DNA of 64,000 bases from Prochlorococcus marinus str. GP2 (GTDB taxonomy: Bacteria > Cyanobacteriota > Cyanobacteriia > PCC-6307 > Cyanobiaceae). Position numbers and translations under genes: made by a program. Within the stretch, counting starts at the first letter, position 1. Every line of letters begins with the position of its first letter. Below the pieces are notes generated by a model. It was given only the letters and a program-made list of their open reading frames with translations, was not told the origin of the DNA and searched no databases. The DNA lies in NCBI RefSeq assembly GCF_000759885.1, contig NZ_JNAH01000002.1:62001-126000 (forward strand). The letters run 5' to 3'. Below are positions 10,288 through 21,175 of the stretch, in pieces.

Positions 10288-11160
10288 ATGGAGCTCTATT
10301 CTTTTTTAAATTTAGATTCATTTATAACAGATCCTTTAACTCATGACTTTATGAGAAAAGCACTTCTCATGAGTTCATTAGTCGCAGCTGTTTGTGGTTT
10401 TCTGTCAAGTTATTTGACTCTTAAAGGATGGGCTTTAATGGGAGATGCAGTGTCACATTCAGTAATGCCTGGTGTTGTGGTTGCTTATGCATTAGGTCTT
10501 CCTTTCTCATTAGGGGCATTTATTTTCGGAGTTGGTTCTGTAGCATTGATAGGGTTTATTAAGCAGAAATCTAGAGTTAAGGAAGATACTGTTATAGGGT
10601 TGGTATTTACTGGATTTTTCGCTCTTGGAATCGTATTGGTTTCTAAGATTAAAAGTAATATTGATCTGCACTCTATTCTTTTTGGTAGTCCATTAGGAAT
10701 ATCTCTTTCAGATGTAAAACAAACTATATTCATTTCTTTATTGGTAGTAATCCTTTTATCAATTTTTAGAAAAGATTTAATGCTTTATTGTTTTGATCCT
10801 AGGCATGCAAAAACAGTTGGGATTAATGTATCTTTTCTTCATTATTTACTTCTCACATGCTTATCTTTGGCAGCTGTTGTGGGCTTGCAGTCTGTTGGAA
10901 TTATTTTGGTGGTTGCAATGTTGATTACACCAGGTGCTACAGCATATTTACTTACGGATAAGTTTGATAATATGACGGTAATTTCAGTATTAAGTGCAAT
11001 TATCTCAAGCCTAATAGGAATTTATGTTAGTTTTTGGTTTGATCTTGAAACAGGTGGATCAATTGTCTTAGCACAAACTTTTATATTTTTATTTGCTTTT
11101 TTATTCGCTCCAAGATACGGAATATTTAAGTTAAAGAAATTATTTTCTGGGTATAAATGA
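10288..11160 (+). CDS. mntB: Manganese ABC transporter, permease
   Basis: Integral membrane subunit (290 residues, about 8-9 hydrophobic segments) of the ABC-3 family, forming the inner-membrane channel for the MntCA system. The LKGWALMGDAVSHSVMPGVV region near residues 45-65 is the conserved ABC-3 segment, and GLQSVGIILVVAMLITPGATA (about 202-222) is the family's second conserved stretch. It overlaps the next gene by 4 bp (ATGA at 11157-11160), implying translational coupling with the DUF4336 protein. Confidence 0.92.
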   Translation: MELYSFLNLDSFITDPLTHDFMRKALLMSSLVAAVCGFLSSYLTLKGWALMGDAVSHSVMPGVVVAYALGLPFSLGAFIFGVGSVALIGFIKQKSRVKEDTVIGLVFTGFFALGIVLVSKIKSNIDLHSILFGSPLGISLSDVKQTIFISLLVVILLSIFRKDLMLYCFDPRHAKTVGINVSFLHYLLLTCLSLAAVVGLQSVGIILVVAMLITPGATAYLLTDKFDNMTVISVLSAIISSLIGIYVSFWFDLETGGSIVLAQTFIFLFAFLFAPRYGIFKLKKLFSGYK

Positions 11161-12329
11161 TAGTGCAGGAAGAAACTATAAATAAAAAGTGGAATTGGTG
11201 GCCATTATTCCCTTTATATCCTTATGGGAAAAAGAAAACAATTTTAAGAGAATTAATTCCTAATCAAATTTGGTCTTTGGAACAAATACAGGGACTTTAT
11301 TATGTTGCGGTTCCAATAAGAATGACTGTAATAAAGGTTGATAATGGATTGATGCTAATAAATCCATTGCCTCCGACAAAAGAATTAATAAATGAGTTAG
11401 AAAAATTAATTGCGATTCACGGTAAAGTTAAAACAATAATTCTACCGAGTGCCTCTGGCCTAGAACATAAAATCGGACTGCCAGCTCTTTCAAGAGTTTT
11501 TAAAGATGCAGAAATTTGGCTTTGTCCTGGACAATGGAGTTTTCCCATAAATCTACCACTAGATTTTTTAGGAATTCCATCAAAAAGATCAAGAGTACTG
11601 TTTGAGGAAGGTACTCCACATACAAACTCCTTTAAATGGTCTTCATTAGGCCCACTGAATTTAGGACTAGGAAGATATCAGGAGATAAGCTGTTTCCATT
11701 ATTCTACGAAAACTCTTCATGTAACAGACGCAATAGTTGGAATAGATTCCACACCACCTGAGATATTTAATTTTGATCCAACTCCACTTCTTTTCCATTC
11801 TAGAGAAAGAGGAGATGAACCTTTGATTGACTCCATCGAACAAAGAAAAAAAGGATGGAAAAGGTTAGTCTTATTTTCATCTTTTTTGAAACCAGGTAAA
11901 TTAAATATTCCACCTTTAAAAAAAATATTTAAGTATTCATTCAAAAAAGATCTTAGAAATTGGAGATCTCATTTTGGAATTTATCCCTTTTTGTGGGACG
12001 AAGATTGGGAATCCTCTCTTGTTGAAATAATGGGTAAAGATACTCCTAAGATTCAAATTGCACCAGTTTTACAGAAATTAATTTTTCCGCGTTCAAAAGA
12101 AGTTTTACTTAAATGGTTAGAAAATATCAAGTCTTTTGAAGATATGGAATATTTAATTCCAGCTCATTTTACGGCACCTATAAAATTTACAATAGAAGAT
12201 TGTCAAAAATTAATTAATGAAATTAATTCCCAAAAGTGGGATAAACTTCCTGAGGATAATAAATTTTTAATGGGCTTATATAAAAAGTTGTTTGAACTAG
12301 GAATAATTCCTGAAGAAGTAAATCTTTAA
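11157..12329 (+). CDS. DUF4336 family protein
   Basis: 390 residues; matches my memory of the DUF4336 family found in cyanobacteria and plants, which is distantly related to the metallo-beta-lactamase fold. The N-terminal region VDNGLMLINPLPPTKELINELEKL and IILPSASGLEHKIGLPAL resembles the beta-lactamase-like layout, but the usual HxHxDH metal site is not visible (ASGLEHK occupies the place), so catalysis is doubtful. ATG overlaps the mntB stop (ATGA), so it is translated from the manganese-transporter mRNA. That suggests, without proving, a metal-related or co-regulated role. Confidence 0.75.
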   Translation: MIVQEETINKKWNWWPLFPLYPYGKKKTILRELIPNQIWSLEQIQGLYYVAVPIRMTVIKVDNGLMLINPLPPTKELINELEKLIAIHGKVKTIILPSASGLEHKIGLPALSRVFKDAEIWLCPGQWSFPINLPLDFLGIPSKRSRVLFEEGTPHTNSFKWSSLGPLNLGLGRYQEISCFHYSTKTLHVTDAIVGIDSTPPEIFNFDPTPLLFHSRERGDEPLIDSIEQRKKGWKRLVLFSSFLKPGKLNIPPLKKIFKYSFKKDLRNWRSHFGIYPFLWDEDWESSLVEIMGKDTPKIQIAPVLQKLIFPRSKEVLLKWLENIKSFEDMEYLIPAHFTAPIKFTIEDCQKLINEINSQKWDKLPEDNKFLMGLYKKLFELGIIPEEVNL

Positions 12330-12335
12330 AAAATA

Positions 12336-12671
12336 TTATTCCTCAATAGACATGTTTTCATCATTTTTAAGAGTTTGTTCCAGCTCTTTTCTTTGCTCCA
12401 TTTGTCTTAAGAAATATCCTGTCATCATTGCAGAGGATAATAAATTAGCAATGTTGTCTTTTGAAGATGTAATTTTTACATCAAATTGATCTGAAGGAAG
12501 CATTCCAAGAAGACCTTGAACATTATGTCTAATAATTTCTTGAATATCTTCACTAGCTGATTTTGCTACTCTTTGCAAAACTTCTGGAGATTGTTTTTGT
12601 AAATATTGGATTAAATCATTTTCCTCGTTTGGATCATTATTTTCAGTAGCGAGAAATTCTGGATTAAACAT
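12336..12671 (-). CDS. DUF760 family protein
   Basis: 111-residue soluble helical protein of the cyanobacterial/plastid DUF760 type: LIQYLQKQSPEVLQRVAKSAS (about 21-41), then EIIRHNVQGLLGMLPSDQFDVKIT and a C-terminal helix MMTGYFLRQMEQRKELE. No catalytic motif is visible. It converges with the DUF4336 gene (6-nt gap) and lies 45 nt downstream of lepB on the same strand. Confidence 0.78.
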   Translation of the reverse strand: MFNPEFLATENNDPNEENDLIQYLQKQSPEVLQRVAKSASEDIQEIIRHNVQGLLGMLPSDQFDVKITSSKDNIANLLSSAMMTGYFLRQMEQRKELEQTLKNDENMSIEE

Positions 12672-12716
12672 TTCTACAACTTCAAGATATAAAAACCCTA
12701 CAACATCACGTACCCA

Positions 12717-13301
12717 TTAATCTAAATTATTAAGGGCAGGGAACCGAATAGGTCCAATTTTATTAAACGGCCAATATCTAAAAATAGCTTTACCTATAAC
12801 CTTTTCATAGGGTAAAAATCCCCAAATATGTGAGTCCATACTATTATTTCTATTATCTCCCATCACCCATAATGACTCTTCAGGGACAATAAAAGGTCCT
12901 ACAGAATAATTGATATTATTGTCAAAAACGTAATTTTTTTGAGCGATATCATTTAGGTAAAGGTTACCGTCTCTTACTTCTACCTTGTCTCCAGGTACTC
13001 CAATTACTCTTTTTATTAGTGCAGTATCTGCTTCATAACCAGCATTAATTAATTCTTCTGGTACGTTAAAAACAACTATTTTATTTTTTAATTTTGAAAG
13101 ATTTGATTTGGATGTGATTTTGGGGGTTACCTTCTCAACAAGAATTTTATCTTGTATTTGAAGAGTTGGGAGCATTGAACCGGATGGGATCCATCTTGGC
13201 TCTATAACCTGCCATCGTATAATTAAAGCTATAGATATCCAGATTAAAAGATTTTTTAAATCCTTTAGTATTGAATTTCGTTTTTCTTGAGTTGTAGACA
13301 T
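12717..13301 (-). CDS. lepB: Signal peptidase I
   Basis: Membrane serine protease (S26) that removes signal peptides from exported and lumenal proteins. The single N-terminal anchor is at about residues 19-32. The catalytic serine is S42 in PSGSMLPT, the catalytic lysine is K97 in ALIKRVIG followed by VPGD, and the C-terminal GDNRNNSMDSHIWG box is present. At 194 residues it is a compact cyanobacterial form. It is divergent from menD with a 50-bp spacer (13302-13351), which must hold both promoters. Confidence 0.95.
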   Translation of the reverse strand: MSTTQEKRNSILKDLKNLLIWISIALIIRWQVIEPRWIPSGSMLPTLQIQDKILVEKVTPKITSKSNLSKLKNKIVVFNVPEELINAGYEADTALIKRVIGVPGDKVEVRDGNLYLNDIAQKNYVFDNNINYSVGPFIVPEESLWVMGDNRNNSMDSHIWGFLPYEKVIGKAIFRYWPFNKIGPIRFPALNNLD

Positions 13302-13351
13302 GTTTTATTTAATTCAGTTATAAGGAAAATCTCAAAGCATTTATATTAATT

Positions 13352-15115
13352 ATGACATCATCTATTGAATGCAAAAATTTTCTTAGAAGTTTACAACTTT
13401 TGAATCTTCTTATAAAAATAGGAGTTCAAAATTTAATACTTTGTCCTGGTAGTAGATCAGCACCTTTAGCAATAGCTGCTGGAGAATTAAATAAATTAGG
13501 ACTGGTAAATATTTTTAATTCAATAGATGAGAGATCGGCGGGATTCCACTCTCTTGGAATTTCATCTGCATCAGGTAATCTTTCTTTAGTTATTACAACT
13601 TCTGGGACTGCCGTGAGTAACTTATTGCCAGCAGCTGTTGAGGCAGACCGATCTTGTAAAGGTATTATATTTCTTACCGCAGATAGACCCTTAAAATTAA
13701 AAGATTGTGGCGCTAATCAAACGGTAAATCAAGAAGATTTTTTGAGTTCGGTCTGCAGAAGGGTTTTAAGTACAAATCTAAATGGACTTCATGAAACACA
13801 AGAAAATGAAATATTGAATTTAGTTCGAATTACTGAGAAACAAATATCAACATTCCCTGGTCCTATTCATTTAAATATTCCTATTGAAAAGCCTTTAAAT
13901 ATTTCATCTTTGAATAAAAAAAATGTTTTAAAGGTTTTTGAGAGAATTTATTTGAAGAAAAAATATATTTTTCATGAAGTTGAGATAATGTCTGATAAAA
14001 ACAAATTCATAGAAATTTCAAAAAAGTTAAATTTAGATGAATCCGGCATTATTTTGGTAGGTCCCTATCAAGGTTCCATAAATGATTTACCTTCTTTCAA
14101 TAAATCTTTAAAAAGATTACAAGAAATTACAGGTTGGCCAGTATTTGCTGATCCTATTTCAGGAGTTTATTCTGATTTGAGAGGGTTAGTTGTAAATTGG
14201 GAATTAGTCTTAAGAAAAAATAATAGTTCTATAAATTGTCATCAACTTTTGAGGCTTGGCCCTATGTCATCCTCAATTGATTTGGAGAAGTTTTTAATAA
14301 ACTTCGACGGGATACAAATTCTTATAAAAGAAAAAAACTATAGAAAATTGGACCCTATAAAAAAATCATTTGAATATGATTCTGGGCTATCAAATTTTAC
14401 TACTCTATTGTTAGAAGAATTATCAATTAACAAAAAAAACAAAAAGGCTCTTACTCCAGTGGCTCAAGATCTTATAGAGGAAGGAGAGCAAATTAAAGAA
14501 ATTTTAAAAGAGAAAATTTCTCAAGATAATCAAATTACTGAGTATATGCTTGCAAATCTTGTTCCAAAAATTTGGCCAGCTGAAAATCCTATAATGCTTT
14601 CCGCGAGTAGTCCGATTAGAGATTGGCTTACATTTTCTGAGAATGGTACTTTAACAAGAAATTGTTTCAGCTTTAGAGGGGCTTCTGGCATAGACGGTAC
14701 TTTATCTCTTGCATTAGGTATTTCTAGAATTAAAAGTCCTCTACTTCTTGTGACTGGAGATTTGGCTTTTATTCATGATATAAACGGTTGGCTGATTGAA
14801 AATTCAATCGACACAAATTTAACAATTCTTCTGATAAATAATAATGGCGGAAATATATTTAATCGTATTTATCGAGAAAATTTAAAAGAAGATGAATTAA
14901 AAAAACTTTTTCTTATGCCAAAAGAAATAAACTGGCCAAAACTCGCAGATGGCTATCAAGTAAACTTTAAAAGTGTGACAAATTTTAAAAAATTACGAGA
15001 GGCATTCGATTGGAGCATTTCCATACAGAAATCTGTAATAATTAAAGTTGATATTGATCCAGAAAATGAAATTAATGAAAAAAATGCCCTGCTAGAAAAA
15101 ATAATTGGCAGTTAA
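13352..15115 (+). CDS. menD: SEPHCHC synthase (MenD)
   Basis: Thiamine-diphosphate enzyme that adds the succinic semialdehyde unit to isochorismate, an early committed step of menaquinone/phylloquinone synthesis; phylloquinone is the A1 acceptor of photosystem I. The 587-residue protein has the family N-terminus ([15 protein letters not shown], about 28-42), [14 protein letters not shown] (about 88-101), and the C-terminal ThDP/Mg2+ motif GDLAFIHD...NNNGGNIF (about 472-510). The following gene, menB, belongs to the same pathway, 35 nt downstream. Confidence 0.95.
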   Translation: MTSSIECKNFLRSLQLLNLLIKIGVQNLILCPGSRSAPLAIAAGELNKLGLVNIFNSIDERSAGFHSLGISSASGNLSLVITTSGTAVSNLLPAAVEADRSCKGIIFLTADRPLKLKDCGANQTVNQEDFLSSVCRRVLSTNLNGLHETQENEILNLVRITEKQISTFPGPIHLNIPIEKPLNISSLNKKNVLKVFERIYLKKKYIFHEVEIMSDKNKFIEISKKLNLDESGIILVGPYQGSINDLPSFNKSLKRLQEITGWPVFADPISGVYSDLRGLVVNWELVLRKNNSSINCHQLLRLGPMSSSIDLEKFLINFDGIQILIKEKNYRKLDPIKKSFEYDSGLSNFTTLLLEELSINKKNKKALTPVAQDLIEEGEQIKEILKEKISQDNQITEYMLANLVPKIWPAENPIMLSASSPIRDWLTFSENGTLTRNCFSFRGASGIDGTLSLALGISRIKSPLLLVTGDLAFIHDINGWLIENSIDTNLTILLINNNGGNIFNRIYRENLKEDELKKLFLMPKEINWPKLADGYQVNFKSVTNFKKLREAFDWSISIQKSVIIKVDIDPENEINEKNALLEKIIGS

Positions 15116-15150
15116 ATTTATCATTTTCTATCTTTAAAAAATTAGTTTTC

Positions 15151-16008
15151 ATGAAAGTATTACCTGGTAAAACAACTTTAAATTGGTCAGAATGTAAATC
15201 TTATGAGGATATATTGTTTCACAAATCAGATGAGGGAATTGCGAGAATTGCAATTAATCGGCCTGAAAAAAGAAATGCATTTAGGCCACAAACTGTAGAT
15301 GAACTTATTAATGCATTTAGTATTGTAAGAAATGATGAAACTATAGGCGTAGTACTCTTTACAGGTGCGGGACCTGATAAGAAAGGTATTTATTCTTTTT
15401 GCTCTGGAGGTGATCAGAGTGTAAGAGGTGAAAATGGATATAAAAATGATGAAGGGAAGCAGAGATTAAATGTACTTGAACTTCAAAGATTAATAAGAAG
15501 TTTGCCTAAAGTGGTTATTGCCTTAGTTCCTGGTTTTGCAATTGGAGGTGGCCAGGTGCTTCATTTGATTTGTGATCTCAGTATCGCCTCTGAAAATGCA
15601 ATATTCGGTCAAACAGGTCCAAGAGTCGGTAGTTTTGACGCGGGTTTTGGATCAAGTTATTTAGCAAGACTTGTTGGTCAAAGAAAAGCAAAAGAAATTT
15701 GGTTTTTATGTAGAAAATATGATTCTAAGGAAGCTCTTAAGATGGGCTTGATAAATGCAATTACAAAGATTGAAGAATTAGAAGCTGAGGGTGTAATCTG
15801 GGCAAGAGAGATCTTACGAAATAGTCCTACTGCTATTCGTATTCTTAAAGCTTCATTCAATGCGGAAAATGATGGGATTGCGGGTATTCAAGAATTATCT
15901 GGATACACAACTCAATTATTCTATTCGACAGAAGAAGCTCAAGAAGGTAGAGATGCCTTTCTTGAAAAGCGTCCACCAGACTTTTCTGACTATAAGTGGA
16001 CACCCTAG
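15151..16008 (+). CDS. menB: 1,4-dihydroxy-2-naphthoyl-CoA synthase (MenB)
   Basis: Crotonase-fold ring-closing enzyme of phylloquinone synthesis, converting o-succinylbenzoyl-CoA to 1,4-dihydroxy-2-naphthoyl-CoA. 285 residues with the N-terminal crotonase segment [10 protein letters not shown] (about 38-47), the MenB-specific [11 protein letters not shown] (about 88-98), and the oxyanion-hole region [12 protein letters not shown] (about 127-138). The C-terminal [14 protein letters not shown] is characteristic of MenB. It follows menD on the same strand and is probably in one operon. Confidence 0.96.
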   Translation: MKVLPGKTTLNWSECKSYEDILFHKSDEGIARIAINRPEKRNAFRPQTVDELINAFSIVRNDETIGVVLFTGAGPDKKGIYSFCSGGDQSVRGENGYKNDEGKQRLNVLELQRLIRSLPKVVIALVPGFAIGGGQVLHLICDLSIASENAIFGQTGPRVGSFDAGFGSSYLARLVGQRKAKEIWFLCRKYDSKEALKMGLINAITKIEELEAEGVIWAREILRNSPTAIRILKASFNAENDGIAGIQELSGYTTQLFYSTEEAQEGRDAFLEKRPPDFSDYKWTP

Positions 16009-16043
16009 TTTATTTTTCAAAAGAACTTTTTAAATAATTATCA

Positions 16044-17495
16044 ATGAGAATTCTTCTTGCCGCTGCTGAATGTGCTCCAATGATTAAAGTTGGAGGTATG
16101 GGAGATGTGGTTGGTTCGTTACCTCCATCTTTGATAAAACTTGGTCACGATGTAAGGGTGATAATTCCAGGATATGGAAAATTGTGGAGTCTTTTGGAGG
16201 TGTCGAATGAACCAGTCTTTAGAGCAAATACAATGGGTACTGATTTCGCCGTATATGAAGCAAAACATCCCATTCATAATTATGTGATTTACCTAGTGGG
16301 GCATCCAACATTTGACTCTGACCAAATATACGGAGGCGAAAATGAGGATTGGCGCTTTACATTTTTTGCTAGTGCTACTGCAGAATTCGCCTGGAATTGT
16401 TGGAAACCTCAAGTTCTTCATTGCCATGATTGGCACACTGGAATGATTCCTGTGTGGATGCATCAGGACCCTGAAATTAGTACTGTCTTCACAATTCATA
16501 ATTTAAAATACCAAGGCCCTTGGAGATGGAAACTTGAAAAAATGACTTGGTGTCCTTGGTATATGCATGGAGACCACACAATGGCTGCGGCAATGTTGTA
16601 CGCAGATAGGGTCAATGCAGTTTCTCCGACTTATGCAGATGAAATTAAAACTCATGAATACGGGGAAAGCCTTGAAGGATTACTTAATTACATTTCAGGT
16701 AAATTAAGGGGAATTCTTAATGGCATAGATCTTGATGAATGGAATCCAGCCAAAGATCCAATTTTACCTGCAAAATTTAGTATTAAGAATTTAGAAAATA
16801 GACTAGAAAATAAAAAAATTCTGCAGAGAGAAATGGGTCTCGAGGTAAATCCTAAAAAATATCTTTTAGGTATGGTAAGTAGGTTAGTTGATCAGAAAGG
16901 TGTTGACTTACTTCTACAAGTTTCAAGAAGACTTTTAGCATATACAGACTCGCAAATAGTTGTTTTAGGGACTGGTGATAGATATTTAGAGTCAGGATTA
17001 TGGCAACTTGCACTAGATTACCCAGGAAGATTTTCTGTATTTCTTACCTATGATGATTCTTTGTCAAGACTTATATATGGTGGCTCTGATGCATTTTTAA
17101 TGCCAAGTAGATTCGAACCTTGTGGTATTAGTCAACTACTTGCTATGAGGTATGGTTCTATTCCAATAGTAAGGCGAGTAGGAGGTTTAGTTGATACAGT
17201 TTTACCTCATGATCCAGAAAATAATAGTGGTACAGGTTTTTGCTTTGATCGCTTTGAGCCTATAGATTTCTATACATCTTTAGTAAGGTCTTGGGAGGCT
17301 TTTAGGCATAAAGATAGTTGGGAATTATTACAAAAAAGAGCAATGAGCCAAGAGTTTAGTTGGCAAAGATCTGCACTCGAATACGAAATTATGTATAAAG
17401 ATGTTTGTGGAATAAAAGAACCATCTCCAGATTTTGCTGAAGTTGAAAAGTTCTCTTACGGACAATCAGCTGATCCATCTTTAAAAAAAGTATGA
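16044..17495 (+). CDS. glgA: Glycogen synthase
   Basis: ADP-glucose alpha-1,4-glucosyltransferase (GT5) that extends glycogen, the carbon store used at night. The 483-residue protein has the N-terminal ADP-glucose motif [10 protein letters not shown] (15-24; family consensus KxGGL), the [12 protein letters not shown] segment, and the C-terminal GT5 box [18 protein letters not shown]. It starts 36 nt after menB and ends 13 nt before murF, so it may be transcribed with unrelated quinone and cell-wall genes. Confidence 0.95.
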   Translation: MRILLAAAECAPMIKVGGMGDVVGSLPPSLIKLGHDVRVIIPGYGKLWSLLEVSNEPVFRANTMGTDFAVYEAKHPIHNYVIYLVGHPTFDSDQIYGGENEDWRFTFFASATAEFAWNCWKPQVLHCHDWHTGMIPVWMHQDPEISTVFTIHNLKYQGPWRWKLEKMTWCPWYMHGDHTMAAAMLYADRVNAVSPTYADEIKTHEYGESLEGLLNYISGKLRGILNGIDLDEWNPAKDPILPAKFSIKNLENRLENKKILQREMGLEVNPKKYLLGMVSRLVDQKGVDLLLQVSRRLLAYTDSQIVVLGTGDRYLESGLWQLALDYPGRFSVFLTYDDSLSRLIYGGSDAFLMPSRFEPCGISQLLAMRYGSIPIVRRVGGLVDTVLPHDPENNSGTGFCFDRFEPIDFYTSLVRSWEAFRHKDSWELLQKRAMSQEFSWQRSALEYEIMYKDVCGIKEPSPDFAEVEKFSYGQSADPSLKKV

Positions 17496-17507
17496 CTTAA
17501 TTATTTA

Positions 17508-18881
17508 ATGGAATTCTCTTTATCAGAATTAAACAATGTTTTGGGGGATATTCAAAATCTAAGCGAGAGGAAAAGAGATTTTTATAATTTTAAAAATATA
17601 AGTATTGATAGTAGAACTTTACTAAAAAATGATCTTTTTATAGCTATAAAGGGTAAAAATTTTGACGGACATAGTTTTCTTCCAGAGGTTTTAGATAAAG
17701 GAGTTAAATCAGTAGTAATTAAAAAAGGGATGCAGAAATTACTTCCTAGTGATTTTCCTTATTGGGTTGTAAAAGATACATTAGAAGCATTTCAGAAATT
17801 AGCATTGCTAAAAAGAAAAAAATTAAATATCCCTGTTGTTGCGATAACTGGTTCAGTTGGTAAAACAACAACAAAAGAAATGATTGGTGGAGTTTTAAAT
17901 AAACTTGGAAGAATTAAATTATCTCATGCAAATTTTAATAATGAGATCGGAGTTGGGCTTTCTATTTTTGCTACAGATATTGAAGATAAAGTTTTAGTTC
18001 TTGAGATGGGGATGAGGGGTCTTGGACAGATCGAGAATTTATCTAAATTTAGTGAACCCGATATAGCAGTTATTACTAATATTGGCACAGCTCATATTGG
18101 TTTGTTAGGCTCGAAAAAAAATATTACTTATGCAAAGTGTGAAATTAGTAAGTTCTTAAATCCCAAAGGAGTTGTAATAATTCCAGCAAATGATCCATTT
18201 CTAGAGATAACTTTAAAAGAATTTTGGAAAGGTAGAGTGAAAAAAGTAAGACTATTAAATATAGAAAATCGAAAGGAGAGTTTTAAGAAAGTTGATTATT
18301 TGTGTGGATTTTATAATCCTTTGAATAAAACAATTTTAATTGAAGAAAATACCTTTGAAATTTCATTAGAGGGATTTCATAATGCTTCAAATTTCTTATA
18401 TGCTTATGCAGTTGCTAAAGAGCTAGGGATTGATTTTGAGAGTTTCAATAAATTTAATTTCGTAAGTTTAGGTGGAAGGAATAAAATTCTTAAATCAGTA
18501 AAAACAACAATATATGATGAATCATATAATGCTTCGCCAGAGTCAGTAAAAGCATGTATTAAAAACCTGCTTGAAAAACCGAGAAATAAATTTTTCATAT
18601 TTGGAAGTATGCAAGAATTGGGAGATGAATCTGAAAAATATCATAAAGAGATATTCAAATTAGTTAATAATTCAGACATAGAAAAATGTTTATTTATTTG
18701 CGATAAAAAAAATGAAAAAATTTACACCAATTATCTAAAAGATAATAAAAAATTTTTAGTTTTAAATAATATTAAAGATGTACCTAAAGAGATAAACAAA
18801 TCTACAAAAAAAGGTGATTCTATTCTTATAAAAGGAAGCAGATGTTGGCAGCTTGAGAAAATTATTGAATTAATTAATTAG
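17508..18881 (+). CDS. murF: UDP-MurNAc-tripeptide-D-Ala-D-Ala ligase (MurF)
   Basis: ATP-dependent ligase that adds D-Ala-D-Ala to UDP-MurNAc-tripeptide, the last cytoplasmic step of peptidoglycan precursor assembly. The Mur ligase P-loop ITGSVGKTTTKE is at residues 113-124, the N-terminal DSRTLLKNDLFIAIKG substrate segment is at 34-49, and the central domain contains LEMGMRGLGQI and NIGTAHIGLLGS. At 457 residues it is normal for MurF. It converges with glmU, leaving 1 bp between the two stops. Confidence 0.95.
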   Translation: MEFSLSELNNVLGDIQNLSERKRDFYNFKNISIDSRTLLKNDLFIAIKGKNFDGHSFLPEVLDKGVKSVVIKKGMQKLLPSDFPYWVVKDTLEAFQKLALLKRKKLNIPVVAITGSVGKTTTKEMIGGVLNKLGRIKLSHANFNNEIGVGLSIFATDIEDKVLVLEMGMRGLGQIENLSKFSEPDIAVITNIGTAHIGLLGSKKNITYAKCEISKFLNPKGVVIIPANDPFLEITLKEFWKGRVKKVRLLNIENRKESFKKVDYLCGFYNPLNKTILIEENTFEISLEGFHNASNFLYAYAVAKELGIDFESFNKFNFVSLGGRNKILKSVKTTIYDESYNASPESVKACIKNLLEKPRNKFFIFGSMQELGDESEKYHKEIFKLVNNSDIEKCLFICDKKNEKIYTNYLKDNKKFLVLNNIKDVPKEINKSTKKGDSILIKGSRCWQLEKIIELIN

Positions 18882-18882
18882 A

Positions 18883-20232
18883 TCAAGATTTTTTTCTTTC
18901 CCAATTTTCTATATTAACTTGTTTAGTTCTTGAGATTGCTAATGAATTATCTTTGGAGTCTTTGGTGATAACTGAACCGGCACCTGTTGTTACTGATTCC
19001 CCAAGATTTATTGGCGCAACAAAAACTGTATTTGCACCAATACTGGAATTTTTACCAATTTTTGTTTGATGTTTTTTCTGACCATCAAAATTTGCAGTAA
19101 TAGTACCCGCTCCTATATTAGTAGATCTTCCAATAATAGAATCGCCAATATAACTTAAATGGTTTACTTTAGATTCCTCCTCTAGTTGACTATTTTTGAT
19201 TTCAACAAAATTACCTATTTTGCTAAAGGAAGATATTTTGGAGTTTGGTCTTATATGACTATATGGACCAATTTTAATATAATCCATTATCTGAGAGTCA
19301 TAAACAGTAGAGTTTGAAATTTCACAATGTAATCCCACATTAGAATTCTCAATAAAAGTATTTGGTCCAATAATGCAATGATTATTTATTTTGGCATTGC
19401 CTCTTATATGAGTATTAGCCTCTATAGTTACATCCTTACCAATTTCGGCTTCTTCACTAATTGAGCAACTTGCTTTATTTACAAAAGTTACACCATTAAG
19501 CATATGCTTTTCTTTAATTGAATTCTGAATATTTTCCTCGCATTTTGATAGTTGAATTCTGTTATTAATTCCCTGAAGCTCTCCATTATCCTCTACCTCG
19601 AGGCTTAAGGAATTCTTTAGCAAAGATACTGTATCTGTTAAGTAAATTTCTTTTTGATTATTATTGCTTTGCAAAGTATTAATTATTTCTGACAAGTTAC
19701 CCCAGTTAAAACAGTAAATACCTGCATTTATTAAAGGATTTTCTCGTTCTAAATCATTGCAATCTTTTTCTTCAACAATTCTCTCTATAAAATCCCCCTT
19801 TAAAAAAACTCTGCCATACCCATGAGGATTTGTTTTCTTTGTAGTAATTAAAGAAACATCAGCATTTTTTGAATTGTGTAAATATAAAAGCTTTTTTAGA
19901 GTACTAGGCCTAATGAGTGGCACATCACCGTTAAGTACCAAAAGTTTTCCTTCGTGTTTTTTTACTTCTCTACAAAGTACTTGGATAGCATGACCGGTTC
20001 CTGATTGAGGTTCTTGAATAATAATATGGATTTTTTTATCATTTGGAATCGACTTTTGTACTTCTTTTGATTTGTGTCCTGTAATTACAAAGATTTGATC
20101 AGGTTTTAATTCAACACATGAATCAATTACCCTTTGTAGAAGACTTTTGCCAGAAATCTTATGTAAAACTTTTGGCAATGAGCTTTCCATCCTAGTGCCC
20201 TTGCCTGCCGCTAAGATCGCAACACTTAACAT
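18883..20232 (-). CDS. glmU: Bifunctional UDP-GlcNAc pyrophosphorylase / GlcN-1-P acetyltransferase
   Basis: Makes UDP-N-acetylglucosamine for peptidoglycan and lipid A. The N-terminal uridyltransferase domain (about 1-225) starts with LAAGKGTRM (7-15) and has the PLIRPSTL and GDVP segments. The C-terminal half (about 245-440) is a left-handed beta-helix of hexapeptide repeats ([26 protein letters not shown] and so on) carrying the acetyltransferase. 449 residues is full length. It is the last gene of the aroA-mnmD-glmU minus-strand set. Confidence 0.96.
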   Translation of the reverse strand: MLSVAILAAGKGTRMESSLPKVLHKISGKSLLQRVIDSCVELKPDQIFVITGHKSKEVQKSIPNDKKIHIIIQEPQSGTGHAIQVLCREVKKHEGKLLVLNGDVPLIRPSTLKKLLYLHNSKNADVSLITTKKTNPHGYGRVFLKGDFIERIVEEKDCNDLERENPLINAGIYCFNWGNLSEIINTLQSNNNQKEIYLTDTVSLLKNSLSLEVEDNGELQGINNRIQLSKCEENIQNSIKEKHMLNGVTFVNKASCSISEEAEIGKDVTIEANTHIRGNAKINNHCIIGPNTFIENSNVGLHCEISNSTVYDSQIMDYIKIGPYSHIRPNSKISSFSKIGNFVEIKNSQLEEESKVNHLSYIGDSIIGRSTNIGAGTITANFDGQKKHQTKIGKNSSIGANTVFVAPINLGESVTTGAGSVITKDSKDNSLAISRTKQVNIENWERKKS

Positions 20233-20257
20233 GTTTTTTAAAAATACTTATTTAAAT

Positions 20258-21163
20258 CTAACTCTTGAGGGATAACTTCGTCATTCCCCACTTTTCTCTC
20301 CATTTATTTGTAGATAATAAATTTGATAATAATTGCTCATCTAATCTTTTCTTGATTATATGGTCCTTACTTGAGTTTAAATCTTGATCTCTATATGGAA
20401 TACTAGCTTTAGTTAAGAGATGTTCCTCTTCCATCAAAGATAGCTTTTCAAAATTGAAATTGGGTTTCAATTTATTCTTGTCAAATTTTGATATTGCGAC
20501 AGTTCCCTGACTCCAAAAAGTTTTGTTATTAAAACTTGGTTTAATAGTGAAAATCTCTAATCCAAGATTTCTTAAAGTTTTTCTTACTGCCGCTGAAGAA
20601 GAATAAGTTATTAAATAACCCTGAGAATTGAGTTTTTCTGAAACTTTAGATAAAAATTCAATTGTCCATACTTGTGGGCATTTTTGAGGAGAAAACCCAT
20701 CTAAATAAATTAGATCGAATTTAATTGATGAAGGAATAATGGTGATTTTTTTTCTAGCATCTCCCCATAAAAGATTACATTTAAAAAATTGATCCTCAAA
20801 GTAATCTTTTCGATACAATGATTTAAATATTGTTTTGACTTTTGGAGCCCATAATTTCAGAAAAGATTCATTTCTAAGCGAATATTCAAGAGGTTTTTTA
20901 TCAATCTCCAAAGCATACAAATTTAAATACGATTTTTGTTTAATTAATTCATTTATTAAAGAAGCGGAATTGTATCCTAAACCAAAACATATATCCAAAA
21001 CATTAAGAGATTTACCCTTAAATCTTTCCAAATTAGAAGTATCTATAAACTTTGATTTTGTCTCCTCAAATGCTCCTAATATGCTATGAAAATTCTCTTG
21101 AAAAAATACACTTCTTAATGAGTAACTCCCGTCCTTTGTTAAAACTTCAATTAATTCAGACAA
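20258..21163 (-). CDS. mnmD: MnmD-type tRNA (mnm5s2U34) methyltransferase domain protein
   Basis: SAM-dependent methyltransferase of the DUF752/MnmC1 family, which makes the last methyl transfer to 5-aminomethyl-2-thiouridine at tRNA wobble position 34. The SAM-binding region is LDICFGLGYNSASLINELI (about 55-73), and the diagnostic motif LIYLDGFSPQKCPQVW is at about 150-165. In enterobacteria this domain is fused to a FAD-dependent oxidase (MnmC2); here the 301-residue protein stands alone and no oxidase partner is in the window. It sits 12 nt after aroA and 25 nt before glmU. Confidence 0.82.
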   Translation of the reverse strand: MSELIEVLTKDGSYSLRSVFFQENFHSILGAFEETKSKFIDTSNLERFKGKSLNVLDICFGLGYNSASLINELIKQKSYLNLYALEIDKKPLEYSLRNESFLKLWAPKVKTIFKSLYRKDYFEDQFFKCNLLWGDARKKITIIPSSIKFDLIYLDGFSPQKCPQVWTIEFLSKVSEKLNSQGYLITYSSSAAVRKTLRNLGLEIFTIKPSFNNKTFWSQGTVAISKFDKNKLKPNFNFEKLSLMEEEHLLTKASIPYRDQDLNSSKDHIIKKRLDEQLLSNLLSTNKWREKWGMTKLSLKS

Positions 21164-21175
21164 AAACTTTTTAAG

